Of a stretch of 64,000 nucleotides of DNA, positions 23,287 to 37,504 are shown piece by piece (position 1 is the stretch's first letter; every line of letters begins with the position of its first letter). A model generated the notes under the pieces. It was not told the origin of the DNA. It did not search any database and saw only the letters and a program-made list of their open reading frames with translations. The DNA lies in NCBI GenBank assembly GCA_029465975.1, contig CM055745.1, positions 5,424,204-5,488,203 of the forward strand. Direction: 5' to 3'. Source of the DNA: Dallia pectoralis (lineage: Eukaryota > Chordata > Actinopteri > Esociformes > Umbridae). The position numbers and the translations under genes were made by a program.

Positions 23287-26200
23287 CTGACTATCTCCGG
23301 ACTGAATAAAAATTTAATGCAAAAAACATATTGTAGCATGAGGAGCGATGCTGTGTGATTCTAACAGAAGGCAGGGTTATTATGTCTTGGTAATTTTTAT
23401 ATTCCAGGAGGCCATGAAGTCGGACAGAATGGTGATGCTTCCAAAAACACAGGACAATGTTACACATTAGCACACTAAGCATTTCACATTGGTCTTTTCT
23501 TATCAGCAGCAAAGCTGTCAGAGACTTTGGTAATTAGACAATCCGTGCATATTAACCGATAGGATTAGAATATGCTTCACAATCTACAGGACCAGGTGAA
23601 TATACTCAAACAGATACAGCTTTAGGCAAATGCCTGCTGTGGCACCAGTAACCAAAACCAAAGCAGTTATCCAAGCGTACAAGATATAGCATTGGATTTT
23701 TCATTCATTCGGTTTGTCTGATCCCTTCAGTTGGCTCTTTATCTGTTCATCTCGCAAGTTGATATTTCGTGACGTAGGCCCGTGACACAGTCGATTCCCC
23801 CGTTTCTTTGGTGCTAGGATTTTTTACGGATCAGGCACACAAACAAAGCTAAACCTCAAAGCTTCTGCCAGAAGGTACTCCAGAATGCCCCATGAATGAC
23901 ACTTTGGCCAAACTGCGTTGACAAAACAATGGCTGTTATATAACTAAGCAAAGTGACGTTCACGTGGATGGGAACGTAAAAAAAATCAACAACCGTGACA
24001 TTGAACGCGACACGCACGCAATGTTCACAATGTGTCCGCGACCGTTCGTCGACACACAAATCTCTGGCTGCTTCCACTGATTCCATTGGCGATATTTTCA
24101 CGAGTGTCCAATCGTGAAGGCGCGGTAGTGGCTTGGCAAAAGTCCAAATGAAGACAGCAAGAAACAAAACAGAACAGGACAACAAACTTGTGAAGAACCG
24201 TGTCGTCACCGGCTTTGTTCGGAAGATGTTGGCAGCGTGCATAAGCAAACCGTTGAACGTGACTATGTACTAAATGATTACTGTAGCGAGCTAACTGCGC
24301 TGACGGTTCCACCTGTGTCGTGCTATCATGGTATGTCCCATAGCACTACATCAATTGATACCAACTCCAATGGTATGAGAAAAATGGCCCGGAAACGGCA
24401 GTTCGTCCCCAAGGCATTAGTCATCGGTGCAACGTGTTTTTTTGGGCGGTAATTCTCTCAGCACAAAGGCCCAGCCAGACAACGAGCGAAGTAGACAAAT
24501 CCTTTCGTGGGTTTTATAATTATGTGCAAACGTAATCTTAATCGGATTATTCATGTCACCCGTTCAGCAAGCCACATTGCAATCAAGGACTGTGATCTGG
24601 GGAGATAGCCCAACTCTATTACTGTTCACACAATGGCCAGAGAGATAGACATACATCTCACTCCCAACCGCCTCCCAATGACCCAAAGGATAACTAATCC
24701 AAGGTCATTACCATTCCTGCTCCGTCACACTCGTTTCCCCCTGATAATAGGAGATAGCGGCCCGGGCTGTTGCCAATCACATTATTCTATTAACGGAGGA
24801 TTTAAACTCGGTCCGCGAAAAATAAAATACTCTGTCACTGTTGTATTTTAATCCAAAGATCCAAGATGCGAACCCGAAAAGCCTCCATTTTATTTTCAGC
24901 GGGCAGCTTTTCGCGTCGCTGTGGACCCGGTTCCAGGGCTGTGGAATCAGGCTCTTTACTATATTAACCTTCAAACTACTGTGTGTGACAAACTGTTATT
25001 TATTATTTGTTTTTACTTCAACACATAATTAATTTGAACATATCTCTAATCAGCCGTTCAGTTGACTATTTCATGTGACGAGCACGATCACAGCCCGGAC
25101 TGGATAAATTTAGGCCAACTGAAAACATTTCTGAAGTGCTGAAGTGTAGAGAAGCGCCATCCAGAACATCAGCTGGAATAATACAGCCGGAACGAGGAAT
25201 GTGTCCTGCCTCTTCTCCACCCAAAACGTAAAATGAAATGTACGTTCTGCTGGTGGCGTCTGAGAGTAATTACTCACTGATCCTCCATTATAGCAGTGTC
25301 ACTCAAGTCACGCGTGTGATTATGTGAGCTTATTGATTCACTTTCCCATCAACTTTAGGAATTATAAATTACTTATTAGCTTCCAATAGAAAGGCAAAGT
25401 CAACATGGTACAGCGTTAGAGAAGTAATGTTCTCATGCCAGCCGAGTTTCCGTCCGGACATTGCACTTTTAAATTAACACACGACATACGACACTCGATT
25501 TTAGAAACGGACCTGGATGTGTGTTGTCTTTCTCAGTAGGCAGCCGAGAATGTAGACTGACAAACGTTGTTTTAAAGTGACCTTCTACGTGTGACAATTA
25601 AACTGTACACACATGTGCCGTAGAGCAATTGGATTATAATTCCAGTGAAATCCTCTGTGCCAACATGTCTGCAACATTCTTTATCTGTAATTACCCTGGA
25701 GCAGTAATACGGTCATTTAAATGCATGCGCATTCCTTCATTATGTTGAACGTTAAATACGTTCACTTACAATGTTAGCGAGGAGATTTACAACGCCTCGA
25801 CGTTCATAATTACTTTTTAAATTCTCCAAACTAATTATACACAATTGTTTCACAGTCATAACAAGATCAGAAGTTTCACGAGTCCAGTTTGGAAAACTGG
25901 GTCCAGATGTTGTACAAATGCATTCAATGCCGTGCTCCTGGACATATAATAAGATAATCCGCTGTATGGTCAACAAACACCTTGAATTTTGCTGTATTTA
26001 AGGGAAACGTTGTAAAAAATACTGAGTTAAATCTTGCTACGACCAAACGGACTGCCTGTGAGAATACCGTTAATTAATTGAGATCGCCCAAACTCAAGAA
26101 ACTCAAATCAATGGACTCTAGTTGTACGGCTGAAACAGCAACACAGGTGATTTGTCTTGAGGACAGCAAACTCCGCCCACTCGTTATAATCAATCTATGT

Positions 26201-27048
26201 GTGTTCAAAGCTAATTTCATCTATTCGTCTTGCAATTAATAACTAGGTTTATTGACTCGGATTGAATGGATGGCTTTATTATGAAGACACATACGTATCA
26301 GGGAGCTTACTGTGAGTTGGTTCAGAGATTCCACATCAGCTGCAACAAAGGCAAAGTGTGTCCGGCGTTAGAAGAAATAACATTGTGCGTGCGGTCAAAT
26401 CGTCCAAGATCAAAAGAATTTAAGGTCGTCCTTGTTTTTCTTTTCTCAGGTTCAATTTAGTGCCATGACTAAGAGACTTCGCTCGAACACAAATAGCTCT
26501 CACACGCCGGGAACAAAAGAGAGTTGAAGTCCCGCTAATCATTTAATTTGCAGATTAAAAGGTGCTGTGCGGTGTGTCAGGAGAGGAGTGTGTGTCAGTG
26601 TGATGGCGGGGGACACAGATTTAATCAGGTCCCCCTGGGGTGAGTGTGTGTGTGTGGGGGGGGCATAGCTACGGTACACAGCCAGCCTACACGTGTCTCT
26701 CTCCCTGCCACATCTTTTTACAGGCTCTGTGTTCCAAATGGCACCATACAACCTTGACATGGTCCTTTTGACCAGTGCCCAGAGAACTGGAAGTACGGGA
26801 CGGCATTAAAATCGACACCACTGCACAGGTTTCTCTTTTATTTCATCCAATTTCACCAAATATTTATCCCCATTTCCTGGTAGCCAATTTGTAGTTTCTT
26901 ATTGCAGCAGCTCCCAGTGGTTTTGGTCGAGATAAACATTGAGAATTGCATCCTCAGAAACATGCGCTGCCAAGCCGCACTTGCTTAAACAAGAAGTCTC
27001 AGAGGGGACAATGTTTTGTCGTCAACCTCAAGACAGCTTGCAGACATA
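23287..27048. other. Non-repetitive intron sequence
   Basis: About 3.8 kb of the last agbl1-like intron with no recognised exon. A 130-codon minus frame (23856-24248) starts with a hydrophobic stretch (FFTSLLSCSVLFLAVFIW), but no family is recognised and no splice context is convincing. A half-copy of the palindromic short element lies at 26734-26770. Confidence 0.55.
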
Positions 27049-28740
27049 TAACCCTTCACAATGAGTCACTAAAGTGTAATAACCTGTCACAATGAGTCAC
27101 TAGAGTGTAATAACCTGTCACAATGAGTCACTAGAGTGTAATAACCCTTCACAATGAGTCACTAGAGTGTAATAACCTGTCACAATGAGTCACTAGAGTG
27201 GAATAACCCGTCACAATGAGTCGCTAGAGTGTAATAACCTGTCACAATGAGTCACTAGAGTGGAATAACCCGTCACAATGAGTCACTAGAGTGTAATAAC
27301 CTGTCACAATGAGTCACTAGAGTGTAATAACCCGTCACAATGAGTCACTAGAGTGGAATAACCCGTCACAATGAGTCACTAGAGTGTAATAACCCGTCAC
27401 AATGAGTCACTAGAGTGTAATAACCCGTCACAATGAGTCACTAGAGTGTAATAACCTGTCACAATGAGTCACTAGAGTGTAATAACCCGTCACAATGAGT
27501 CACTAGAGTGTAATAACCCGTCACAATGAGTCACTAGAGTGTAATAACCTGTCACAATGAGTCACTAGAGTGTAATAACCCGTCACAATGAGTCACTAGA
27601 GTGGAATAACCCGTCACAATGAGTCACTAGAGTGTAATAACCCGTCACAATGAGTCACTAGAGTGTAATAACCCGTCACAATGAGTCACTAGAGTGTAAT
27701 AACCCGTCACAATGAGTCACTAGAGTGTAATAACCCGTCACAATGAGTCACTAGAGTGTAATAACCCGTCACAATGAGTCGCTAGAGTGTAATAACCTGT
27801 CACAATGAGTCACTAGAGTGTAATAACCCGTCACAATGAGTCACTAGAGTGTAATAACCTGTCACAATGAGTCATTAGAGTGTAATAACCTGTCACAATG
27901 AGTCACTAGAGTGTAATAACCCGTCACAATGAGTCACTAGAGTGTAATAACCTGTCACAATGAGTCACTAGAGTGTAATAACCCGTCACAATGAGTCACT
28001 AGAGTGTAATAACCTGTCACAATGAGTCATTAGAGTGTAATAACCTGTCACAATGAGTCACTAGAGTGTAATAACCCGTCACAATGAGTCACTAGAGTGT
28101 AATAACCTGTCACAATGAGTCACTAGAGTGTAATAACCTGTCACAATGAGTCACTAGAGTGTAATAACCCGTCACAATGAGTCACTAGAGTGTAATAACC
28201 TGTCACAATGAGTCATTAGAGTGGAATAACCCGTCACAATGAGTCACTAGAGTGTAATAACCTGTCACAATGAGTCACTAGAGTGTAATAACCTGTCACA
28301 ATGAGTCACTAGAGTGTAATAACCTGTCACAATGAGTCACTAGAGTGTAATAACCTGTCACAATGAGTCACTAGAGTGTAATAACCCGTCACAATGAGTC
28401 ACTAGAGTGTAATAACCCGTCACAATGAGTCATTAGAGTGGAATAACCCGTCACAATGAGTCACTAGAGTGTAATAACCTGTCACAATGAGTCACTAGAG
28501 TGTAATAACCTGTCACAATGAGTCACTAGAGTGTAATAACCTGTCACAATGAGTCACTAGAGTGGAATAACCTGTCACAATGAGTCACTAGAGTGTAATA
28601 ACCTGTCACAATGAGTCACTAGAGTGTAATAACCTGTCACAATGAGTCACTAGAGTGTAATAACCTGTCACAATGAGTCACTAGAGTGTAATAACCCGTC
28701 ACAATGAGTCACTAGAGTGTAATGACCCGTTACAATGAAT
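27049..28740. repeat. 31-bp minisatellite with a TGAGTCA core, about 54 copies
   Basis: Units read caatgagtcactagagtgta followed by ataacccgtca. Copies at 27121 and 27152 give 31 bp. The main variants are cccgtc/cctgtc, gtgtaat/gtggaat and rare tgagtcg or tgagtcat. Almost every unit keeps TGAGTCA, the canonical AP-1 (TRE) heptamer. The array is unusually homogeneous, suggesting recent expansion. Confidence 0.96.
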
Positions 28741-28893
28741 CGCATGTGTCAATTTGATATGAGGTCATACGTGTCAGTGTCGATTTGATATGAGGTCATA
28801 GTTGGCAGTGTCGATTTGATATGAGGTCATAGTTGGCAGTGTCGATTTGTAATGAGGTCATAGTTGGCAGTGTCGATTTGATATGAGGTCATA
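28741..28893. repeat. Second 31-bp array, 5 copies
   Basis: Units with tttgatatgaggtcatagtt and ggcagtgtcga, at 28753, 28784, 28815, 28846 and 28877, so also exactly 31 bp. It abuts the TGAGTCA array. The words tgaggtca...agt and gtgt may correspond to tgagtca...ag and gtgt of the neighbour, so it may be a diverged edge of the same array. Confidence 0.88.
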
Positions 28894-31325
28894 GTTAGCT
28901 TGGCATCTGTAATTATTTAAATATACTACTAACATTTTCTGTATATGGAACCAGAACTTGAACCTACATAGACAATGTCCACCAGATGTACCTGCGTTTC
29001 CCCATGAATCGAGATCACAGTGGAGACAGGCTATCCATTAGTTTCTGTTGGCCTCTTGCATTCTCGCATCTAGATTCTCTCTGCTTCTATTATAGTGTTG
29101 TCATTATAATGGAAGACAAGCCTCTGTTACACACACACACAGATCTCTAAATACGTCCGTGGAACAGCAATATTCATTGTTAGGGTGACCAAAGGAGAAC
29201 TGCAGTGGGGTTGCCAAAAGATTAATAACGTCAATTACAATAATTGTTTACCACAAAAACAAGGGATATTATTATAACTGGTCAAAGGTGACATTGCAAT
29301 TCCACCTTGATAAGGCCTCTTAGATCTCCTGTTGTCCCACTATTGCACGTAGTCTTTTACGTATGGAACAGTGTGTTAGGAAACACAGCCCTGCGTTTAT
29401 CCTTGCTCGCATATCCGACGGAGCGCATCTCAAACACTTCCAAAGGGACTGCCGCACAGGTATTTCTGCCCGTTAGTGAATGTGTACAGCCTGGCAATGG
29501 CGCTGAAACGTGACGAACGGGCAATACTAGTACCCAGATCTCCGAGAAGATAACAATGCCTCATAAAGGTAGCGCAAACGTTGTTCTGTCTACGTCGGCT
29601 TTTCCTTTGTCCAATCTGCTGTCTCATACGGTCTTAGTCTGTGTTCGACGTGCGGAGAAGCCGGTCCATCACAGCCTCAATACGTCCATCGATGATAATG
29701 TATCTGAACACCAGTCTCGTAACCTGTCAGGTTACGTGTTTTCTTATCTGGGCCGTTGAAAGGGCTTGTTCCTGGTGCCGTTCCTGGAGCTGTTCCTGGT
29801 GCCGTGCCTGAAAGGACAGACACGCCCATGGGATCTGAGCATTGGCAGGCTTGCTGTCAATCAGATGGAGCAAGTCAGGTGAGTATGTTCGACTTGGTTC
29901 TGCGTTCGGACCGTGTATTCGTGATTGTGCAATGAGATGCGTGTTTCCTTTCCTGGATATTTAAATATATACCACCATCACCTATTTAAATTGTATCATT
30001 CTACAGTCTAAAAAAACCCCACATACAACTATACATCTACGTACAACAAGTTGCCACACCTTAGCCCAAGAATCTGCAAAAATACTTTTCCAGAAGTCTC
30101 TATGAACCTCATGGGAGCGACAAGACGCTCTTGCCGCAATCAACCGCATACATCGACTGTCAGAGAGACATTGCACAAACTTTACCTACATCAGAGGTCA
30201 GGAAGAGGAGTCCACTGCCCTCCAAAAAACCGCTGTCAAAACAAGGACTAATATTTACAAGACAACACTCTGCTCTGCACAGAAGAGGCCAAGGCGGAGG
30301 TGTGCAGTTGAAAGGGGGGCCGGTGGGGTGTCCCTCGCTCATTGTTAATCGGGATTACTATTACCAATAATATTACAGTGTTGTTATTGGCGGCAGTGGT
30401 TGTATACACGATCACATCATGACATTTAGTTACTCCAGAGGAGCAGACCATTCCCATGCCATAGCTGTGCACAAGTTCTCTGATAAACGCTCTAACTGAT
30501 ATGTTTTTCCGGCAATATGAAAAGCACTGCCTTGATTGTAAAATTAACAAAAATTAACAGGGATAACGTTTCAGCGCCGTTTGTTCTATTTCGTTACCTT
30601 TACCTGTTGCTGATGTTGTAGTGGAGATTACAAATTCGGTGCGTCCAGATATGCCGATACTTTCCAGGGAGTGTACAGTAAGTGTCATATCCTAACTCCT
30701 CCAACTCATTTGTCCTAATTGAACCCCCCTTGTGTTCCTCGTCGCTGACTCCATTTAAGCTCCTCCTTCACTATAGTGTCACTTCTCTGTCATTGTTTAG
30801 TTCTCAACCAATCGTAAAATAGTTACTCATTGGCTCGTTCATTAAAAGCTTTCAGTTTTCCTCGTGACTGTGTCCAGCCTCGTCTCTGCTTGAAATGTTA
30901 CAAAAAGTAAATTGTCACATGCCTGTATGGATCTGGCAGGACCATGCATTTTTAAATGTTAATTTGTAAATAGGAGACATATATTAAAGTTATTGAACAG
31001 TGAACCACTGCAGTTTTCGACCGGCAGCCCACAGATTTCACATATGCAGTTTCATGCACATTAGTCATTAGATGCCGGAGGTTTAACATTTTCTGTGTTT
31101 TCCACAAATTCTAAATGACAAAAAATCCATCATTGCAGGCTTTATGTGTCTCTGAGGCAAGAATGTGTCTGAGGCTAGGAACCTGTGCACCAGATTTCAT
31201 GACTTACAAACTAGGTGAGGGGTGTAACCTAGCAAATTAGCAGTTATTAATCACTTCTTTCATAAATGCCAACTCCATGACAAATCGAATCATTCATTCA
31301 AGTTTAGTAGAAATGGTAGCTGTGG
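28894..31325. other. Non-repetitive intron sequence
   Basis: About 2.4 kb in the last intron. The open frames (for example 29307-29513, 30131-30370 plus and 30248-30550 minus) are short, overlap on opposite strands and show no domain. No element is recognised. Confidence 0.55.
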
Positions 31326-34300
31326 TGAGTGACATATTGCATGTGGCTATTAACTACAGACTGGTGTTGGTCATTATATCATTAGCATGACTGACATATT
31401 GCATGTGGATATTAACTACAGACTGGTGTTGGTCATTATATCATTAGCATGACTGACATATTGCATGTGGATATTAACTACAGACTGGTGTTGGTCATTA
31501 TATCATTAGCATGACTGACATATTGCATGTGGATATTAACTACAGACTGGTGTTGGTCATTATATCATAAGCATGACTGACATATTGCATGTGGATATTA
31601 ACTACAGACTGGTGTTGGTCATTATATCATTAGCATGACTGACATATTGCATGTGGCTATTAACTACAGACTGGTGTTGGTCATTATATCATTAGCATGA
31701 CTGACATATTGCATGTGGATATTAACTACAGACTGGTGTTGGTCATTATATCATTAGCATGACTGACATATTGCATGTGGCTATTAACTACAGACTGGTG
31801 TTGGTCATTATATCATTAGCATGACTGACATATTGCATGTGGATATTAACTACAGACTGGTGTTGGTCATTATATCATTAGCATGACTGACATATTGCAT
31901 GTGGCTATTAACTACAGACTGGTGTTGGTCATTATATCATTAGCATGACTGACATATTGCATGTGGATATTAACTACAGACTGGTGTTGGTCATTATATC
32001 ATAAGCATGACTGACATATTGCATGTGGCTATTAACTACAGACTGGTGTTGGTCATTATATCATAAGCATGACTGACATATTGCATGTGGCTATTAACTA
32101 CAGACTGGTGTTGGTCATTATATCATTAGCATGACTGACATATTGCATGTGGATATTAACTACAGACTGGTGTTGGTCATTATATCATAAGCATGACTGA
32201 CATATTGCATGTGGCTATTAACTACAGACTGGTGTTGGTCATTATATCATTAGCATGACTGACATATTGCATGTGGCTATTAACTACAGACTGGTGTTGG
32301 TCATTATATCATTAGCATGACTGACATATTGCATGTGGATATTAACTACAGACTGGTGTTGGTCATTATATCATTAGCATGACTGACATATTGCATGTGG
32401 ATATTAACTACAGACTGGTGTTGGTCATTATATCATTAGCATGACTGACATATTGCATGTGGCTATTAACTACAGACTGGTGTTGGTCATTATATCATAA
32501 GCATGACTGACATATTGCATGTGGCTATTAACTACAGACTGGTGTTGGTCATTATATCATAAGCATGACTGACATATTGCATGTGGATATTAACTACAGA
32601 CTGGTGTTGGTCATTATATCATTAGCATGACTGACATATTGCATGTGGCTATTAACTACAGACTGGTGTTGGTCATTATATCATTAGCATGACTGACATA
32701 TTGCATGTGGATATTAACTACAGACTGGTGTTGGTCATTATATCATAAGCATGACTGACATATTGCATGTGGCTATTAACTACAGACTGGTGTTGGTCAT
32801 TATATCATTAGCATGACTGACATATTGCATGTGGCTATTAACTACAGACTGGTGTTGGTCATTATATCATTAGCATGACTGACATATTGCATGTGGATAT
32901 TAACTACAGACTGGTGTTGGTCATTATATCATTAGCATGACTGACATATTGCATGTGGATATTAACTACAGACTGGTGTTGCTCATTATATCATTAGCAT
33001 GACTGACATATTGCATGTGGATATTAACTACAGACTGGTGTTGGTCATTATATCATTAGCATGACTGACATATTGCATGTGGATATTAACTACAGACTGG
33101 TGTTGGTCATTATATCATTAGCATGACTGACATATTGCATGTGGCTATTAACTACAGACTGGTGTTGGTCATTATATCATTAGCATGACTGACATATTGC
33201 ATGTGGATATTAACTACAGACTGGTGTTGGTCATTATATCATAAGCATGACTGACATATTGCATGTGGCTATTAACTACAGACTGGTGTTGGTCATTATA
33301 TCATTAGCATGACTGACATATTGCATGTGGATATTAACTACAGACTGGTGTTGGTCATTATATCATTAGCATGACTGACATATTGCATGTGGCTATTAAC
33401 TACAGACTGGTGTTGGTCATTATATCATTAGCATGACTGACATATTGCATGTGGATATTAACTACAGACTGGTGTTGGTCATTATATCATTAGCATGACT
33501 GACATATTGCATGTGGATATTAACTACAGACTGATGTTGGTCATTATATCATTAGCATGACTGACATATTGCATGTGGCTATTAACTACAGACTGGTGTT
33601 GGTCATTATATCATTAGCATGACTGACATATTGCATGTGGCTATTAACTACAGACTGGTGTTGGTCATTATATCATTAGCATGACTGACATATTGCATGT
33701 GGATATTAACTACAGACTGGTGTTGGTCATTATATCATTAGCATGACTGACATATTGCATGTGGCTATTAACTACAGACTGGTGTTGGTCATTATATCAT
33801 TAGCATGACTGACATATTGCATGTGGCTATTAACTACAGACTGGTGTTGGTCATTATATCATTAGCATGACTGACATATTGCATGTGGCTATTAACTACA
33901 GACTGGTGTTGGTCATTATATCATTAGCATGACTGACATATTGCATGTGGCTATTAACTACAGACTGGTGTTGGTCATTATATCATTAGCATGATGACAT
34001 ATTGACATATTGCATGTGACATATTGCATGTGGCTATTAACTACAGACTGGTGTTGGTCATTATATCATTAGCATGACTGACATATTGCATGTGGCTATT
34101 AACTACAGACTGGTGTTGGTCATTATATCATTAGCATGACTGACATATTGCATGTGGCTATTAACTACAGACTGGTGTTGGTCATTATATCATTAGCATG
34201 ACTGACATATTGCATGTGGCTATTAACTACAGACTGGTGTTGGTCATTATATCATTAGCATGACTGACATATTGCATGTGGCTATTAACTACAGACTGGT

Positions 34301-35590
34301 GTTGGTCATTATATCATTAGCATGACTGACATATTGCATGTGGCTATTAACTACAGACTGGTGTTGGTCATTATATCATTAGCATGACTGACATATTGCA
34401 TGTGGCTATTAACTACAGACTGGTGTTGGTCATTATATCATTAGCATGACTGACATATTGCATGTGGCTATTAACTACAGACTGGTGTTGGTCATTATAT
34501 CATTAGCATGACTGACATATTGCATGTGGCTATTAACTACAGACTGGTGTTGGTCATTATATCATTAGCATGACTGACATATTGCATGTGGCTATTAACT
34601 ACAGACTGGTGTTGGTCATTATATCATTAGCATGACTGACATATTGCATGTGGCTATTAACTACAGACTGGTGTTGGTCATTATATCATTAGCATGACTG
34701 ACATATTGCATGTGGCTATTAACTACAGACTGGTGTTGGTCATTATATCATTAGCATGACTGACATATTGCATGTGGATATTAACTACAGACTGGTGTTG
34801 GTCATTATATCATTAGCATGACTGACATATTGCATGTGGCTATTAACTACAGACTGGTGTTGGTCATTATATCATTAGCATGACTGACATATTGCATGTG
34901 GATATTAACTACAGACTGGTGTTGGTCATTATATCATTAGCATGACTGACATATTGCATGTGGATATTAACTACAGACTGGTGTTGGTCATTATATCATT
35001 AGCATGACTGACATATTGCATGTGGATATTAACTACAGACTGGTGTTGGTCATTATATCATTAGCATGACTGACATATTGCATGTGGCTATTAACTACAG
35101 ACTGGTGTTGGTCATTATATCATAAGCATGACTGACATATTGCATGTGGCTATTAACTACAGACTGGTGTTGGTCATTATATCATTAGCATGACTGACAT
35201 ATTGCATGTGGATATTAACTACAGACTGGTGTTGGTCATTATATCATTAGCATGACTGACATATTGCATGTGGATATTAACTACAGACTGGTGTTGGTCA
35301 TTATATCATTAGCATGACTGACATATTGCATGGATATTAACTACAGACTGGTGTTGGTCATTATATTAGCATGACTGACATATTGCATGTGGATATTAAC
35401 TACAGACTGGTTGTCATTATATCATTTGGTCATTATATCATTATATAAGCATGACTGACATATTGCATGTGGCTATTAACTACAGACTGGTGTTGGTCAT
35501 TATATCATTAGCATGACTGACATATTGCATGTGGATATTAACTACAGACTGGTGTTGGTCATTATATCATAAGCATGACTGAACAATAAG
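31326..35590. repeat. 62-bp satellite, about 69 copies (4.3 kb)
   Basis: Units read gactgacatattgcatgtgg, then ctattaactacagactggtg, then ttggtcattatatcattagc, then at. Copies at 31389 and 31451 give 62 bp. Copies are nearly identical except for two common two-state positions: gtggCtatt or gtggAtatt, and catTagc or catAagc. From about 33750 to 34740 the C/T form is almost fixed. A rearranged copy with a doubled gacatatt word lies near 33995-34030, and shortened copies occur near 35320-35450 at the right edge. Confidence 0.97.
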
Positions 35591-37329
35591 ATTTTTTCAA
35601 GTTTCAATCATTTCTTTTATTCGTTTCAACAGTGTCCATATTATTGACCAGCGGGTTGAAACCATCATCTGAACAATTAACTTAAATAACAATATGCTAT
35701 ATATCATTTAGATACATTTTCAGGTCTGAATAGTTAATTTAAACTGATTTTGTTTAAACTATGTTTTGGGTAAACCTAATGCAGGCTGACAGACAGTATT
35801 CACGTGACTATAGACCAAAACCGCTGAAACGTCTGTACATGTAAACTACGTTAAAAAGAAAGCGAACAATTTGGCTTTTGGACTGCTCGGTTTCCCTTTC
35901 TCAATTAGCACATTCCAAATGTTTACCCGACGGAACAGATCGTTTTAAATTCCTCTGCATCTGCAAACCCTCTCAATGACTGCTTGGAAAGGTGTCTATG
36001 GTTCTCCATGGTTCTGTGGAGACCATAACAAAAGTGTACAACGACAGGTGAGTTCTGTGGGTGTGGTCCTGGTGTGAACCGGCAAATTGTGAAGCCCGAC
36101 TGTGGCCCGCAGCTGTGTTGGCCGTCAGAGCAGGAAGCAGATCAGAACTCCACAACAGTAACTGGAGAAGACATGCACCCACAAAGAGAGCCCAGCCTTT
36201 ATTCATACGGCACAAACAAACACCAAGTGCACACGCCCGCACACTCCCCCCGCGCTCGCACACTCTCTCTCCTACATACGCACGGCCACACAGTCTCTCC
36301 TACACCTTCACACACGCACACACACACACACACATGCATACATAAATACATACCAAACGCATAACACAAGCACGAAGACCCGAATTGCTTCGGGGGAATC
36401 AAAGGGGAGGCAAGGTAGCGACGATTAACCTTTAACCTTTCCCACCTCAAGGAACGGTAAAAGCAGTAGGAGTGGAGAATGAACCTGGAGTACGTATCAC
36501 TAACGAAAGCACAAAGCACTCCCAGGTGCACGTACATATGAGAGGCATTTATAAGAGCAACAGAAAGCGTGGGCATTAGCGAGAGAATATATTCATGAAT
36601 GTGTCTGTCCGGGATGGCGTCCTTCTCGTGCCTTCGACAACTCTAGTGTTCTAGTCAGATATTCTGAGCGAACGGCAAACCAGTGGAACAGTGGCCTGTC
36701 TGTTTCATCACATTGTGTACTGCTCCAGGGAAGCAACAACTAACTTCACACGACTAGGTCCTCCATCTTCAGAAAAAAAGTAGACAAAACAAGTCAGAGT
36801 GTACTTGATTATAGTTCTTAAAAATCAAAAGCCCAGTTTTAACTGTTTCATAAATTGTGGCAGCAAGTGAAAGCGGTGTCCAAAATCACCCTTGAACGAA
36901 CGACGTAAAAAAAAGTCGAGAAAAAAGTAAACGCTCCATTATCTTCTTTAGACTAATTAAAATGGTGGATATCCAGCGAAATGTGCTTGGCGTTCCTTTT
37001 AATCCGAACTCAGATGTACACGATTATAACGAGACGGTCGAGGTGGTGTGCGGGAATGTAGCGTTTGATTAAGTGGCCAGGACGGACTCCTACCCGGCAA
37101 TACCTGGGCCATATTATTTAAGGTACTCGGGGCTGTCTGTGAAAAGTGGATCCTCTATTACCTTCTTCGGAGTGCTTCATCATACGGTAGGATGTGATCA
37201 CGAACACACATTTAAAACGTCACAAAGCACCGTTGCAAACCGCCGCACACTTTTTTCATTGATCCAATCTAGGCCTGTTTGATTGCGTTTCTCATGGTCT
37301 ACTCTCAGGGGCTCTTCCAGTCGTCTAGG

Positions 37330-37331
<2 letters not shown>
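35591..37331. other. Non-repetitive intron sequence with a short CA run
   Basis: About 1.7 kb with no exon recognised. CA-rich sequence at 36230-36340 contains a (CA)n run at about 36307-36334. Open frames on both strands across it come from the CA-rich sequence. Confidence 0.55.
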
Positions 37332-37375
<44 letters not shown>

Positions 37376-37416
37376 TGTGAGTGTGAGTGTGAGTGTGTGT
37401 GTGCGCTGTGAGTGTG

Positions 37417-37448
<32 letters not shown>

Positions 37449-37450
37449 CG

Positions 37451-37491
<41 letters not shown>

Positions 37492-37504
37492 TGAGTGTGT
37501 GAGT
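37332..37504. repeat. (GT)n compound microsatellite
   Basis: GT runs broken by gcgctgtgagtgtgagtgtg words, which are themselves repeated. It is followed by an A/T run and a gagagaaagaaag tail. Confidence 0.93.

Noticed and set aside
23856..24248. 130-codon minus frame with a hydrophobic N-terminus
   Set aside because: Within an intron of the agbl1-like gene, unrecognised, and overlapped by another minus frame; chance remains likely.
31326..35590. CRISPR-like regular array
   Set aside because: Units are continuous 62-mers without distinct spacers, and the context is vertebrate.
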